DNA of 64,000 nt from contig JAQNBH010000022.1 in NCBI GenBank assembly GCA_028752905.1, positions 124,001 through 188,000 of the forward strand, in the 5' to 3' direction. The stretch's first letter is position 1; every line of letters begins with the position of its first letter. Below are positions 6,984 through 22,099 of the stretch, piece after piece. This DNA comes from Cladorhizidae sp. MBARI D1340-BT2 (taxonomy: Eukaryota; Porifera; Demospongiae; Poecilosclerida; Cladorhizidae). A program made the position numbers and the translations under genes. Under the pieces are notes generated by a model. That model was not told the origin of the DNA. It searched no databases and worked only from the letters and a program-made list of their open reading frames with translations.

Positions 6984-8415
6984 GATAGGTCTCTCCCTGT
7001 GCTCTCTGTTGATATCAAACATCCATAATATTCTGCACACTTCACTGTAATGGACTTGATATGATTCGAATGATAGGTTTCATTATGTGTTCTCTATCTT
7101 GATATTTGCCCTAATTTGGTCTATATGTTTTCTTATTTCCCCCCCAAAAATCTTGTTATTTTGCCGTAAAGCTCATAACTTTTCTACACTTTATCCAAAA
7201 AAGATAATTTTTATATCACCGGATAGCCCTTCTAATTATCTGTCTTTTGTACGTGCTAAAATTTTGAGTACTCTAAGTATTAGCAAGTTATGGTGATTTG
7301 AAGTGGTAAGGTTTGCGATCTTTCCTGGCGTTTTCCAGTTGCCAAAGCGGTGGCCTGCCAGTGAAAAACCACTACATTTATTGATAATCTGTTGACATGT
7401 TGCAGATAAGGGCCTTCTCTATCAGTTGACAAACTCTGGGACTTTGGTCTTGTTAATTAGGGCAGTTATGAATTGTACTCTTACTTGATGCTAAACATGT
7501 TAGCTTCGTAGATTATCCACACTTCACTGAATAGACTTGATGTATAGCTATTAAGATAGGACTCTCTAAGTGCTCTCTCTTGATACCAAACATCCATATA
7601 TTCTGCACACTTCACTGTAATGGACTTGCAAGATAGGTATCTCTCAGTGTTCTCTATCTTGAGCTAAACATGTTAGCTTCATAGATTCTCCACACTTCAC
7701 TGAATAGACTTGATATATAGCTCTAAAGGTAGGCCTCTCTCTGTTCTCTCTCTTGATACCAAACATCCGTATATTCTGCATACATAGAATCACAAGATAG
7801 GTTTCTCTATGTGTTCTCTATCTTGATGCTAAACAGGTTAGCTTCATAGATTATCCACACTTCACTGTATAAACTTGATATATAGCTATTAAGATAGGTC
7901 TCTCCCTGTGCTCTCTGTTGATATCAAACATCCATAATATTCTGCATACTTCACTGTAATGGACTTGATATGATTCGAATGATAGGTTTCATTATGTGTT
8001 CTCTATCTTGATATTTGCCCTAATTTGGTCTATATGTTTCTCATTTCCCCCCCAAAAATCTTGTTATTTTGCCGTAAAGCTCATAACTTTTCTACACTTT
8101 ACCCAAAAAAGATAATTTTTATATCACCGGATAGCCCTTCTAATTATCTGTCTTTTGTACGTGCCAAAATTTTGAGTACTCTAAGCATTAGCAAGTTATG
8201 GTGATTTAAATTGGTAAGGTTTGCGATCTTTCCTGGCGTTTTCCAGTTGCCAAAGCGGTGGCCTGCCAGTGAAAAACCACTACATTTATTGATAATCTGT
8301 TGACATGTTGCAGATAAGGGTCTTCTCTATCAGTTGACAAACTCTGGTACTTTGGTCTTGTTAATTAGGGCAGTTATGAATTGTACTCTTACTTGATGCT
8401 AAACATGTTAGCTTC

Positions 8416-11366
8416 GTAGATTATCCACACTTCACTGAATAGACTTGATGTATAGCTATTAAGATAGGACTCTCTAAGTGCTCTCTCTTGATACCAAACA
8501 TCCATATATTCTGCACACTTCACTGTAATGGACTTGCAAGATAGGTATCTCTCAGTGTTCTCTATCTTGAGCTAAACATGTTAGCTTCATAGATTCTCCA
8601 CACTTCACTGAATAGACTTGATATATAGCTCTAAAGGTAGGCCTCTCTCTGTTCTCTCTCTTGATACCAAACATCCGTATATTCTGCATACATAGAATCA
8701 CAAGATAGGTTTCTCTATGTGTTCTCTATCTTGATGCTAAACAGGTTAGCTTCATAGATTCTCCACACTTCACTGTATAAACTTGATATATAGCTATTAA
8801 GATAGGTCTCTCCCTGTGCTCTCTGTTGGTATCAAACATCCATAATATTCTGCACACTTCACTGTAATGGACTTGATATGATTCGAATGATAGGTTTCAT
8901 TATGTGTTCTCTATCTTGATATTTGCCCTAATTGGGTCTATATGTTTCTCATTTTCCCCCCAAAAATCTTGTTATTTTGCCGTAAAGCTCATAACTTTCT
9001 ACACTTTACCCCAAAAAGATAATCTTTATATCACCGGATAGCCCTTCTAATTATCTGTCTTTTGTACGTGCCAAAATTTTGAGTACTCTAAGCATTAGCA
9101 AGTTATGGTGATTTGAAGTGGTAAGGTTTGCGATCTTTCCTGGCGTTTTCCAGTTGCCAAAGCGGTGGCCTGCCAGTGAAAAACCACTACATTTATTGAT
9201 AATCTGTTGACATGTTGCAGATAAGGGTCTTCTCTATCAGTTGACAAACTCTGGTACTTTGGTCTTGTTAATTAGGACAGTTATGAATTGTACTCTTACT
9301 TGATGCTAAACATGTTAGCTTCGTAGATTATCCACACTTCACTGAATAGACTTGATGTATAGCTATTAAGATAGGACTCTCTAAGTGCTCTCTCTTGATA
9401 CCAAACATCCATATATTCTGCACACTTCACTGTAATGGACTTGCAAGATAGGTATCTCTCAGTGTTCTCTATCTTGAGCTAAACATGTTAGCTTCATAGA
9501 TTCTCCACACTTCACTGAATAGACTTGATATATAGCTCTAAAGGTAGGCCTCTCTCTGTTCTCTCTCTTGATACCAAACATCCGTATATTCTGCATACAT
9601 AGAATCACAAGATAGGTTTCTCTATGTGTTCTCTATCTTGATGCTAAACAGGTTAGCTTCATAGATTCTCCACACTTCACTGTATAAACTTGATATATAG
9701 CTATTAAGATAGGTCTCTCCCTGTGCTCTCTGTTGATATCAAACATCCATAATATTCTGCACACTTCACTGTAATGGACTTGATATGATTCGAATGATAG
9801 GTTTCATTATGTGTTCTCTATCTTGATATTTGCCCTAATTGGGTCTATATGTTTCTCATTTCCCCCCCAAAAATCTTGTTATTTTGCCGTAAAGCTCATA
9901 ACTTTTCTACACTTTACCCCAAAAAGATAATTTTTATATCACCGGATAGCCCTTCTAATTATCTGTCTTTTGTACGTGCCAAAATTTTGAGTACTCTAAG
10001 CATTAGCAAGTTATGGTGATTTGAAGTGGTAAGGTTTGCGATCTTTCCTGGCGTTTTCCAGTTGCCAAAGCGGTGGCCTGCCAGTGAAAAACCACTACAT
10101 TTATTGATAATCTGTTGACATGTTGCAGATAAGGGTCTTCTCTATCAGTTGACAAACTCTGGTACTTTGGTCTTGTTAATTAGGACAGTTATGAATTGTA
10201 CTCTTACTTGATGCTAAACATGTTAGCTTCGTAGATTATCCACACTTCACTGAATAGACTTGATGTATAGCTATTAAGATAGGACCCTCTAAGTGCTCTC
10301 TCTTGATACCAAACATCCATATATTCTGCACACTTCACTGTAATGGACTTGCAAGATAGGTATCTCTCAGTGTTCTCTATCTTGAGCTAAACATGTTAGC
10401 TTCATAGATTCTCCACACTTCACTGAATAGACTTGATATATAGCTCTATAGGTAGGCCTCTCTCTGTTCTCTCTCTTGATACCAAACATCCGTATATTCT
10501 GCATACATAGAATCACAAGATAGGTTTCTCTATGTGTTCTCTATCTTGATGCTAAACAGGTTAGCTTCATAGATTCTCCACACTACACTGTATAAACTTG
10601 ATATATAGCTATTAAGATAGGTCTCTCCCTGTGCTCTCTGTTGATATCAAACATCCATAATATTCTGCACACTTCACTGTAATGGACTTTATATGATTCG
10701 AATGATAGGTTTCATTATGTGTTCTCTATCTTGATATTTGCCCTAATTGGGTCTATATGTTTTCTCATTTCCCCCCCAAAAATCTTGTTATTTTGCCGTA
10801 AAGCTCATAACATTTCTACACTTTATACCAAAAAGATAATTTTTATATCACCGTATAGCCCTTCTAATTATCTGTCTTTTGTACGTGCCAAAATTTTGAG
10901 TACTCTAAGTATTAGCAAGTTATGGTGATTTGAAGTGGTAAGGTTTGCGATCTTTCCTGGCGTTTTCCAGTTGCCAAAGCGGTGGCCTGCCAGTGAAAAA
11001 CCACTACATTTATTGATAATCTGTTGACATGTTGCAGATAAGGGCCTTCTCTATCAGTTGACAAACTCTGGGACTTTGGTCTTGTTAATTAGGGCAGTTA
11101 TGAATTGTACTCTTACTTGATGCTAAACATGTTAGCTTCGTAGATTATCCACACTTCACTGAATAGACTTGATGTATAGCTATTAAGATAGGACTCTCTA
11201 AGTGCTCTCTCTTGATACCAAACATCCATATAATCTGCACACTTCACTGTAATGGACTTGCAAGATAGGTATCTCTCAGTGTTCTCTATCTTGAGCTAAA
11301 CATGTTAGCTTCATAGATTCTCCACACTTCACTGAATAGACTTGATATATAGCTCTAAAGGTAGGC
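8416..11366 (+). repeat. Higher-order block, copy 2 (matches 740-3690)
   Basis: Almost the same sequence as 740-3690 at offset 7676. Beyond about 11366 the similarity drops: CTCTCACTG replaces CTCTCTCTG and the following haplotype is that of the monomers near 15.9 and 21.4 kb. The site equivalent to the transposon target, TTAA at 11519-11522, is empty. Confidence 0.85.
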
Positions 11367-13100
11367 CTCTCACTGTTCTCTCTCTTGATACCAAACATCC
11401 GTATATTCTGCATACATAGAATCACAAGATAGGTTTCTCTGTGTTCTCTATCTTGATGCTAAACAGGTTAGCTTCATAGATTATCCACACTTCACTGTAT
11501 AAACTTGATATATAGCTATTAAGATAGGTCTCTCCCTGTGCTCTCTGTTGATATCAAACATCCATAATATTCTGCACACTTCACTGTAATGGACTTGATA
11601 TGATTCGAATGATAGGTTTCATTATGTGTTCTCTATCTTGATATTTGCCCTAATTTGGTCTATATGTTTCTCATTTTTCCACCAAAAATCTTGTTATTTT
11701 GCCGTAAAGCTCATAACTTTTCTACACTTTACCCAAAAAAGATAATTTTTATATCACCGGATAGCCCTTCTAATTATCTGTCTTTTGTACGTGCCAAAAT
11801 TTTGAGTACTCTAAGCATTAGCAAGTTATGTTGATTTGAAGTGGTAAGGTTTGCGATCTTTCCTGGCGTTTTCCAGTTGCCAAAGCGGTGGCCTGCCAGT
11901 GAAAAACCACTACATTTATTGATAATCTGTTGACATGTTGCAGATAAGGGCCTTCTCTATCAGTTGACAAACTCTGGTACTTTGGTCTTGTTAATTAGGG
12001 CAGTTATGAATTGTACTCTTACTTGATGCTAAACATGTTAGCTTCGTAGATTATCCACACTTCACTGAATAGACTTGATGTATAGCTATTAAGATAGGAC
12101 TCTCTAAGTGCTCTCTCTTGATACCAAACATCCATATATTCTGCACACTTCACTGTAATGGACTTGCAAGATAGGTATCTCTCAGTGTTCTCTATCTTGA
12201 GCTAAACATGTTAGCTTCATAGATTCTCCACACTTCAGTGAATAGACTTGATATATAGCTCTAAAGGTAGGCCTCTCTCTGTTCTCTCTCTTGATACCAA
12301 ACATCCGTATATTCTGCATACATAGAATCACAAGATAGGTTTCTCTATGTGTTCTCTATCTTGATGCTAAACAGGTTAGCTTCATAGATTCTCCACACTT
12401 CACTGTATAAACTTGATATATAGCTATTAAGATAGGTCTCTCCCTGTGCTCTCTGTTGATATCAAACATCCATAATATTCTGCACACTTCACTGTAATGG
12501 ACTTGATATGATTCGAATGATAGGTTTCATTATGTGTTCTCTATCTTGATATTTGCCCTAATTGGGTCTATATGTTTTCTCATTTCCCCCCCAAAAATCT
12601 TGTTATTTTGCCGTAAAGCTCATAACATTTCTACACTTTACCCAAAAAAGATAATTTTTATATCACCGGATAGCCCTTCTAATTATCTGTCTTTTATACG
12701 TGCCAAAATTTTGAGTACTCTAAGTATTAGCAAGTTATGGTGATTTGAAGTGGTAAGGTTTGCGATCTTTCCTGGCGTTTTCCAGTTGCCAAAGCGGTGG
12801 CCTGCCAGTGAAAAACCACTACATTTATTGATAATCTGTTGACATGTTGCAGATAAGGGCCTTCTCTATCAGTTGACAAACTCTGGGACTTTGGTCTTGT
12901 TAATTAGGGCAGTTATGAATTGTACTCTTACTTGATGCTAAACATGTTAGCTTCGTAGATTATCCACACTTCACTGAATAGACTTGATGTATAGCTATTA
13001 AGATAGGACTCTCTAAGTGCTCTCTCTTGATACCAAACATCCATATATTCTGCACACTTCACTGTAATGGACTTGCAAGATGGGTATCTCTCAGTGTTCT
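11320..13100 (+). repeat. Block repeated at about 15858-17640
   Basis: About two monomers recur at offset 4538 (landmarks 11847 and 16385, 12756 and 17294). Shared variants: CTCTCACTGTTC, TTTCTCTGTGTTC, a TTTTTCCACC spacer in place of the C run, and ATGTTGATTTG in place of ATGGTGATTTG. The first of these haplotypes appears a third time near 21.35-21.84 kb. Ends are approximate. Confidence 0.7.
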
Positions 13101-16100
13101 CTATCTTGAGCTAAACATGTTAGCTTCATAGATTCTCCACACTTCACTGAATAGACTTGATATATAGCTCTAAAGGTAGGCCTCTCTCTGTTCTCTCTCT
13201 TGATACCAAACATCCGTATATTCTGCATACATAGAATCACAAGATAGGTTTCTCTATGTGTTCTCTATCTTGATGCTAAACAGGTTAGCTTCATAGATTC
13301 TCCACACTTCACTGTATAAACTTGATATATAGCTATTAAGATAGGTCTCTCCCTGTGCTCTCTGTTGATATCAAACATCCATAATATTCTGCACACTTCA
13401 CTGTAATGGACTTGATATGATTCGAATGATAGGTTTCATTATGTGTTCTCTATCTTGATATTTGCCCTAATTGGGTCTATATGTTTCTCATTTCCCCCCC
13501 AAAAATCTCGTTATTTTGCCGTAAAGCTCATAACTTTTCTACACTTTACCCAAAAAAGATAATTTTTATATCACCGGATAGCCCTTCTAATTATCTGTCT
13601 TTTGTACGTGCCAAAATTTTGAGTACTCTAAGCATTAGCAAGTTATGGTGATTTGAAGTGGTAAGGTTTGCGATCTTTCCTGGCGTTTTCCAGTTGCCAA
13701 AGCGGTGGCCTGCCAGTGAAAAACCACTACATTTATTGATAATCTGTTGACATGTTGCAGATAAGGGTCTTCTCTATCAGTTGACAAACTCTGGTACTTT
13801 GGTCTTGTTAATTAGGACAGTTATGAATTGTACTCTTACTTGATGCTAAACATGTTAGCTTCGTAGATTATCCACACTTCACTGAATAGACTTGATGTAT
13901 AGCTATTAAGATAGGACCCTCTAAGTGCTCTCTCTTGATACCAAACATCCATATATTCTGCACACTTCACTGTAATGGACTTGCAAGATAGGTATCTCTC
14001 AGTGTTCTCTATCTTGAGCTAAACATGTTAGCTTCATAGATTCTCCACACTTCACTGAATAGACTTGATATATAGCTCTATAGGTAGGCCTCTCTCTGTT
14101 CTCTCTCTTGATACCAAACATCCGTATATTCTGCATACATAGAATCACAAGATAGGTTTCTCTATGTGTTCTCTATCTTGATGCTAAACAGGTTAGCTTC
14201 ATAGATTCTCCACACTACACTGTATAAACTTGATATATAGCTATTAAGATAGGTCTCTCCCTGTGCTCTCTGTTGATATCAAACATCCATAATATTCTGC
14301 ACACTTCACTGTAATGGACTTTATATGATTCGAATGATAGGTTTCATTATGTGTTCTCTATCTTGATATTTGCCCTAATTGGGTCTATATGTTTTCTCAT
14401 TTCCCCCCCAAAAATCTTGTTATTTTGCCGTAAAGCTCATAACATTTCTACACTTTACCCCAAAAAGATAATTTTTATATCACCGTATAGCCCTTCTAAT
14501 TATCTGTCTTTTGTACGTGCCAAAATTTTGAGTACTCTAAGTATTAGCAAGTTATGGTGATTAAAAGTGGTAAGGTTTGCGATCTTTCCTGGCGTTTTCC
14601 AGTTGCCAAAGCTGTGGCCTGCCAGTGAAAAACCACTACATTTATTGATAATCTGTTGACATGTTGCAGATAAGGGCCTTCTCTATCAGTTGACAAACTC
14701 TGGGACTTTGGTCTTGTTAATTAGGGCAGTTATGAATTGTACTCTTACTTGATGCTAAACATGTTAGCTTCGTAGATTATCCACACTTCACTGAATAGAC
14801 TTGATGTATAGCTATTAAGATAGGACTCTCTAAGTGCTCTCTCTTGATACCAAACATCCATATATTCTGCACACTTCACTGTAATGGACTTGCAAGATAG
14901 GTATCTCTCAGTGTTCTCTATCTTGAGCTAAAATGTTAGCTTCATAGATTCTCCACACTTCACTGAATAGACTTGATATATAGCTCTAAAGGTAGGCCTC
15001 TCTCTGTTCTCTCTCTTGATACCAAACATCCGTATATTCTGCATACATAGAATCACAAGATAGGTTTCTCTATGTGTTCTCTATCTTGATGCTAAACAGG
15101 TTAGCTTCATAGATTCTCCACACTTCACTGTATAAACTTGATATATAGCTATTAAGATAGGTCTCTCCCTGTGCTCTCTGTTGATATCAAACATCCATAA
15201 TATTCTGCACACTTCACTGTAATGGACTTGATATGATTCGAATGATAGGTTTCATTATGTGTTCTCTATCTTGATATTTGCCCTAATTTGGTCTATATGT
15301 TTCTCATTTTCCCCCCAAAAATCTTGTTATTTTGCCGTAAAGCTCATAACTTTTCTACACTTTACCCAAAAAAGATAATTTTTATATCACCGGATAGCCC
15401 TTCTAATTATCTGTCTTTTGTATGTGCCAAAATTTTGAGTACTCTAAGCATTAGCAAGTTATGGTGATTTGAAGTGGTAAGGTTTGCGATCTTTCCTGGC
15501 GTTTTCCAGTTGCCAAAGCGGTGGCCTGCCAGTGAAAAACCACTACATTTATTGATAATCTGTTGACATGTTGCAGATAAGGGTCTTCTCTATCAGTTGA
15601 CAAACTCTGGTACTTTGGTCTTGTTAATTAGGGCAGATATGAATTGTACTCTTACTTGATGCTAAACATGTTAGCTTCGTAGATTATCCACACTTCACTG
15701 AATAGACTTGATGTATAGCTATTAAGATAGGACTCTCTAAGTGCTCTCTCTTGATACCAAACATCCATATATTCTGCACACTTCACTGTAATGGACTTGC
15801 AAGATAGGTATCTCTCAGTGTTCTCTATCTTGAGCTAAACATGTTAGCTTCATAGATTCTCCACACTTCACTGAATAGACTTGATATATAGCTCTAAAGG
15901 TAGGCCTCTCACTGTTCTCTCTCTTGATACCAAACATCCGTATATTCTGCATACATAGAATCACAAGATAGGTTTCTCTGTGTTCTCTATCTTGATGCTA
16001 AACAGGTTAGCTTCATAGATTATCCACACTTCACTGTATAAACTTGATATATAGCTATTAAGATAGGTCTCTCCCTGTGCTCTCTGTTGATATCAAACAT

Positions 16101-19100
16101 CCATAATATTCTGCACACTTCACTGTAATGGACTTGATATGATTCGAATGATAGGTTTCATTATGTGTTCTCTATCTTGATATTTGCCCTAATTTGGTCT
16201 ATATGTTTCTCATTTTTCCACCAAAAATCTTGTTATTTTGCCGTAAAGCTCATAACTTTCTACACTTTACCCAAAAAAGATAATTTTTATATCATCGGAT
16301 AGCCCTTCTAATTATCTGTCTTTTGTACGTGCCAAAATTTGGAGTACTCTAAGCATTAGCAAGTTATGTTGATTTGAAGTGGTAAGGTTTGCGATCTTTC
16401 CTGGCGTTTTCCAGTTGCCAAAGCGGTGGCCTGCCAGTGAAAAACCACTACATTTATTGATAATCTGTTGACATGTTGCAGATAAGGGCCTTCTCTATCA
16501 GTTGACAAACTCTGGTACTTTGGTCTTGTTAATTAGGGCAGTTATGAATTGTACTCTTACTTGATGCTAAACATGTTAGCTTCGTAGATTATCCACACTT
16601 CACTGAATAGACTTGATGTATAGCTATTAAGATAGGACTCTCTAAGTGCTCTCTCTTGATACCAAACATCCATATATTCTGCACACTTCACTGTAATGGA
16701 CTTGCAAGATAGGTATCTCTCAGTGTTCTCTATCTTGAGCTAAACATGTTAGCTTCATAGATTCTCCACACTTCACTGAATAGACTTGATATATAGCTCT
16801 AAAGGTAGGCCTCTCTCTGTTCTCTCTCTTGATACCAAACATCCGTATATTCTGCATACATAGAATCACAAGATAGGTTTCTCTATGTGTTCTCTATCTT
16901 GATGCTAAACAGGTTAGCTTCATAGATTCTCCACACTTCACTGTATAAACTTGATATATAGCTATTAAGATAGGTCTCTCCCTGTGCTCTCTGTTGATAT
17001 CAAACATCCATAATATTCTGCACACTTCACTGTAATGGACTTGATATGATTCGAATGATAGGTTTCATTATGTGTTCTCTATCTTGATATTTGCCCTAAT
17101 TGGGTCTAGATGTTTTCTCATTTCCCCCCCAAAAATCTTGTTATTTTGCCGTAAAGCTCATAACATTTCTACACTTTACCCAAAAAAGATAATTTTTATA
17201 TCACCGGATAGCCCTTCTAATTATCTGTCTTTTGTACGTGCCAAAATTTTGAGTACTCTAAGTATTAGCAAGTTATGATGATTTGAAGTGGTAAGGTTTG
17301 CGATCTTTCCTGGCGTTTTCCAGTTGCCAAAGCGGTGGCCTGCCAGTGAAAAACCACTACATTTATTGATAATCTGTTGACATGTTGCAGATAAGGGCCT
17401 TCTCTATCAGTTGACAAACTCTGGGACTTTGGTCTTGTTAATTAGGGCAGTTATGAATTGTACTCTTACTTGATGCTAAACATGTTAGCTTCGTAGATTA
17501 TCCACACTTCACTGAATAGACTTGATGTATAGCTATTAAGATAGGACTCTCTAAGTGCTCTCTCTTGATACCAAACATCCATATATTCTGCACACTTCAC
17601 TGTAATGGACTTGCAAGATAGGTATCTCTCAGTGTTCTCTATCTTGAGCTAAACATGTTAGCTTCATAGATTCTCCACACTTCACTGAATAGACTTGATA
17701 TATAGCTCTAAAGGTAGGCCTCTCTCTGTTCTCTCTCTTGATACCAAACATCCGTATATTCTGCATACATAGAATCACAAGATAGGTTTCTCTATGTGTT
17801 CTCTATCTTGATGCTAAACAGGTTAGCTTCATAGATTCTCCACACTTCACTGTATAAACTTGATATATAGCTATTAAGATAGGTCTCTCCCTGTGCTCTC
17901 TGTTGATATCAAACATCCATAATATTCTGCACACTTCACTGTAATGGACTTGATATGATTCGAATGATAGGTTTCATTATGTGTTCTCTATCTTGATATT
18001 TGCCCTAATTTGGTCTATATGTTTCTCATTCCCCCCCCAAAAATCTCGTTATTTTGCCGTAAAGCTCATAACATTTCTAAACTTTACCCAAAAAAGATAA
18101 TTTTTAAATCACCGGATAGCCCTTCTAATTATCTGTCTTTTGTACGTGCCAAAATTTTGAGTACTCTAAGCATTAGCAAGTTATGGTGATTTGAAGTGGT
18201 AAGGTTTGCGATCTTTCCTGGCGTTTTCCAGTTGCCAAAGCGGTGGCCTGCCAGTGAAAAACCACTACATTTATTGATAATCTGTTGACATGTTGCAGAT
18301 AAGGGTCTTCTCTATCAGTTGACAAACTCTGGTACTTTGGTCTTGTTAATTAGGACAGTTATGAATTGTACTCTTACTTGATGCTAAACATGTTAGCTTC
18401 GTAGATTATCCTCACTTCACTGAATAGACTTGATGTATAGCTATTAAGATAGGACTCTCTAAGTGCTCTCTCTTGATACCAAACATCCATATATTCTGCA
18501 CACTTCACTGTAATGGACTTGCAAGATAGGTATCTCTCAGTGTTCTCTATCTTGAGCTAAACATGTTAGCTTCATAGATTCTCCACACTTCACTGAATAG
18601 ACTTGATATATAGCTCTAAAGGTAGGCCTCTCTCTGTTCTCTCTCTTGATACCAAACATCCGTATATTCTGCATACATAGAATCACAAGATAGGTTTCTC
18701 TATGTGTTCTCTATCTTGATGCTAAACAGGTTAGCTTCATAGATTCTCCACACTTCACTGTATAAACTTGATATATAGCTATTAAGATAGGTCTCTCCCT
18801 GTGCTCTCTGTTAATATCAAACATCCATAATATTCTGCACACTTCACTGTGATGGACTTGATATGATTCGAATGATAGGTTTCATTATGTGTTCTCTATC
18901 TTGATATTTGCCCTAATTGGGTCTATATGTTTTCTCATTTCCCCCCCAAAAATCTTGTTATTTTGCCGTAAAGCTCATAACATTTCTACACTTTACCCAA
19001 AAAAGATAATTTTTATATCACCGGATAGCCCTTCTAATTATCTGTCTTTTGTATGTGCCAAAATTTTGAGTACTCTAAGTATTAGCAAGTTATGGTGATT

Positions 19101-22099
19101 TGAAGTGGTAAGGTTTGCGATCTTTCCTGGCGTTTTCCAGTTGCCAAAGCGGTGGCCTGCCAGTGAAAAACCACTACATTTATTGATAATCTGTTGACAT
19201 GTTGCAGATAAGGGCCTTCTCTATCAGTTGACAAACTCTGGTACTTTGGTCTTGTTAATTAGGGCAGTTATGAATTGTACTCTTACTTGATGCTAAACAT
19301 GTTAGCTTCGTAGATTATCCACACTTCACTGAATAGACTTGATGTATAGCTATTAAGATAGGACTCTCTAAGTGCTCTCTCTTGATACCAAACATCCATA
19401 TATTCTGCACACTTCACTGTAATGGACTTGCAAGATAGGTATCTCTCAGTGTTCTCTATCTTGAGCTAAACATGTTAGCTTCATAGATTCTCCACACTTC
19501 ACTGAATAGACTTGATATATAGCTCTAAAGGTAGGCCTCTCTCTGTTCTCTCTCTTGATACCAAACATCCATATATTCTGCATACATAGAATCACAAGAT
19601 AGGTTTCTCTATGTGTTCTCTATCTTGATGCTAAACAGGTTAGCTTCATAGATTCTCCACACTTCACTGTATAAACTTGATATATAGCTATTAAGATAGG
19701 TCTCTCCCTGTGCTCTCTGTTGATATCAAACATCCATAATATTCTGCACACTTCACTGTAATGGACTTGATATGATTCGAATGATAGGTTTCATTATGTG
19801 TTCTCTATCTTGATATTTGCCCTAATTTGGTCTATATATATGTTTCTCATTTTTCCCCCAAAAATCTTGTTATTTTGCCGTAAAGCTCATAAGTTTACTA
19901 CACTTTACCCAAAAAAGATAATTTTATATCACCGGATAGCCCTTCTAATTATCTGTCTTTTGTACGTGCCAAAATTTTGAGTACTCTAAGTATTAGCAAG
20001 TTATGGTGATTTGAAGTGGTAAGGTTTGCGATCTTTCCTGGCGTTTTCCAGTTGCCAAAGCGGTGGCCTGCCAGTGAAAAACCACTACATTTATTGATAA
20101 TCTGTTGACATGTTGCAGATAAGGGCCTTCTCTATCAGTTGACAAACTCTGGGACTTTGGTCTTGTTAATTTGGGCAGTTATAAATTGTACTCTTACTTG
20201 ATGCTAAACATGTTAGCTTCGTAGATTATCCACACTTCACTGAATAGACTTGATGTATAGCTATTAAGATAGGACTCTCTAAGTGCACTCTCTTGATACC
20301 AAACATCCATATAATCTGCACACTTCACTGTAATGGACTTGCAAGATAGGTATCTCTCAGTGTTCTCTATCTTGAGCTAAACATGTTAGCTTCATAGATT
20401 CTCCACACTTCACTGAATAGACTTGATATATAGCTCTAAAGGTAGGCCTCTCTCTGTTCTCTCTCTTGATACCAAACATCCGTATATTCTGCATACATAG
20501 AATCACAAGATAGGTTTCTCTATGTGTTCTCTATCTTGATGCTAAACAGGTTAGCTTCATAGATTCTCCACACTTCACTGTATAAACTTGATATATAGCT
20601 ATTAAGATAGGTCTCTCCCTGTGCTCTCTGTTGATATCAAACATCCATAATATTCTGCACACTTCACTGTAATGGACTTGATATGATTCGAATGATAGGT
20701 TTCATTATGTGTTCTCTATCTTGATATTTGCCCTAATTTGGTCTATATGTTTCTCATTTTCCCCCCAAAAATCTTGTTATTTTGCCGTAAAGCTCATAAC
20801 TTTTCTACACTTTACCCCAAAAAGATAATTTTTATATCACTGGATAGCCCTTCTAATTATCTGTCTTTTGTATGTGCCAAAATTTTGAGTACTCTAAGCA
20901 TTAGCAAGTTATGGTGATTTGAAGTGGTAAGGTTTGCGATCTTTCCTGGCGTTTTCCAGTTGCCAAAGCGGTGGCCTGCCAGTGAAAAACCACTACATTT
21001 ATTGATAATCTGTTGACATGTTGCAGATAAGGGTCTTCTCTATCAGTTGACAAACTCTGGTACTTTGGTCTTGTTAATTAGGGCAGATATGAATTGTACT
21101 CTTACTTGATGCTAAACATGTTAGCTTCGTAGATTATCCACACTTCACTGAATAGACTTGATGTATAGCTATTAAGATAGGACTCTCTAAGTGCTCTCTC
21201 TTGATACCAAACATCCATATATTCTGCACACTTCACTGTAATGGACTTGCAAGATAGGTATCTCTCAGTGTTCTCTATCTTGAGCTAAACATGTTAGCTT
21301 CATAGATTCTCCACACTTCACTGAATAGACTTGATATATAGCTCTAAAGGTAGGCCTCTCACTGTTCTCTCTCTTGATACCAAACATCCGTATATTCTGC
21401 ATACATAGAATCACAAGATAGGTTTCTCTGTGTTCTCTATCTTGATGCTAAACAGGTTAGCTTCATAGATTATCCACACTTCACTGTATAAACTTGATAT
21501 ATAGCTATTAAGATAGGTCTCTCCCTGTGCTCTCTGTTGATATCAAACATCCATAATATTCTGCACACTTCACTGTAATGGACTTGATATGATTCGAATG
21601 ATAGGTTTCATTATGTGTTCTCTATCTTGATATTTGCCCTAATTTGGTCTATATGTTTCTCATTTTTCCACCAAAAATCTTGTTATTTTGCCGTAAAGCT
21701 CATAACTTTTCTACACTTTACCCAAAAAAGATTATTTTTATATCACCGGATAGCCCTTCTAATTATCTGTCTTTTGTACGTGCCAAAATTTTGAGTACTC
21801 TAAGCATTAGCAAGTTATGTTGATTTGAAGTGGTAAGGTTTGCGATCTTTCCTGGCGTTTTCCAGTTGCCAAAGCGGTGGCCTGCCAGTGAAAAACCACT
21901 ACATTTATTGATAATCTGTTGACATGTTGCAGATAAGGGCCTTCTCTATCAGTTGACAAACTCTGGTACTTTGGTCTTGTTAATTAGGGCAGTTATGAAT
22001 TGTACTCTTACTTGATGCTAAACATGTTAGCTTCGTAGATTATCCACACTTCACTGAATAGACTTGATGTATAGCTATTAAGATAGGACTCTCTAAGTG

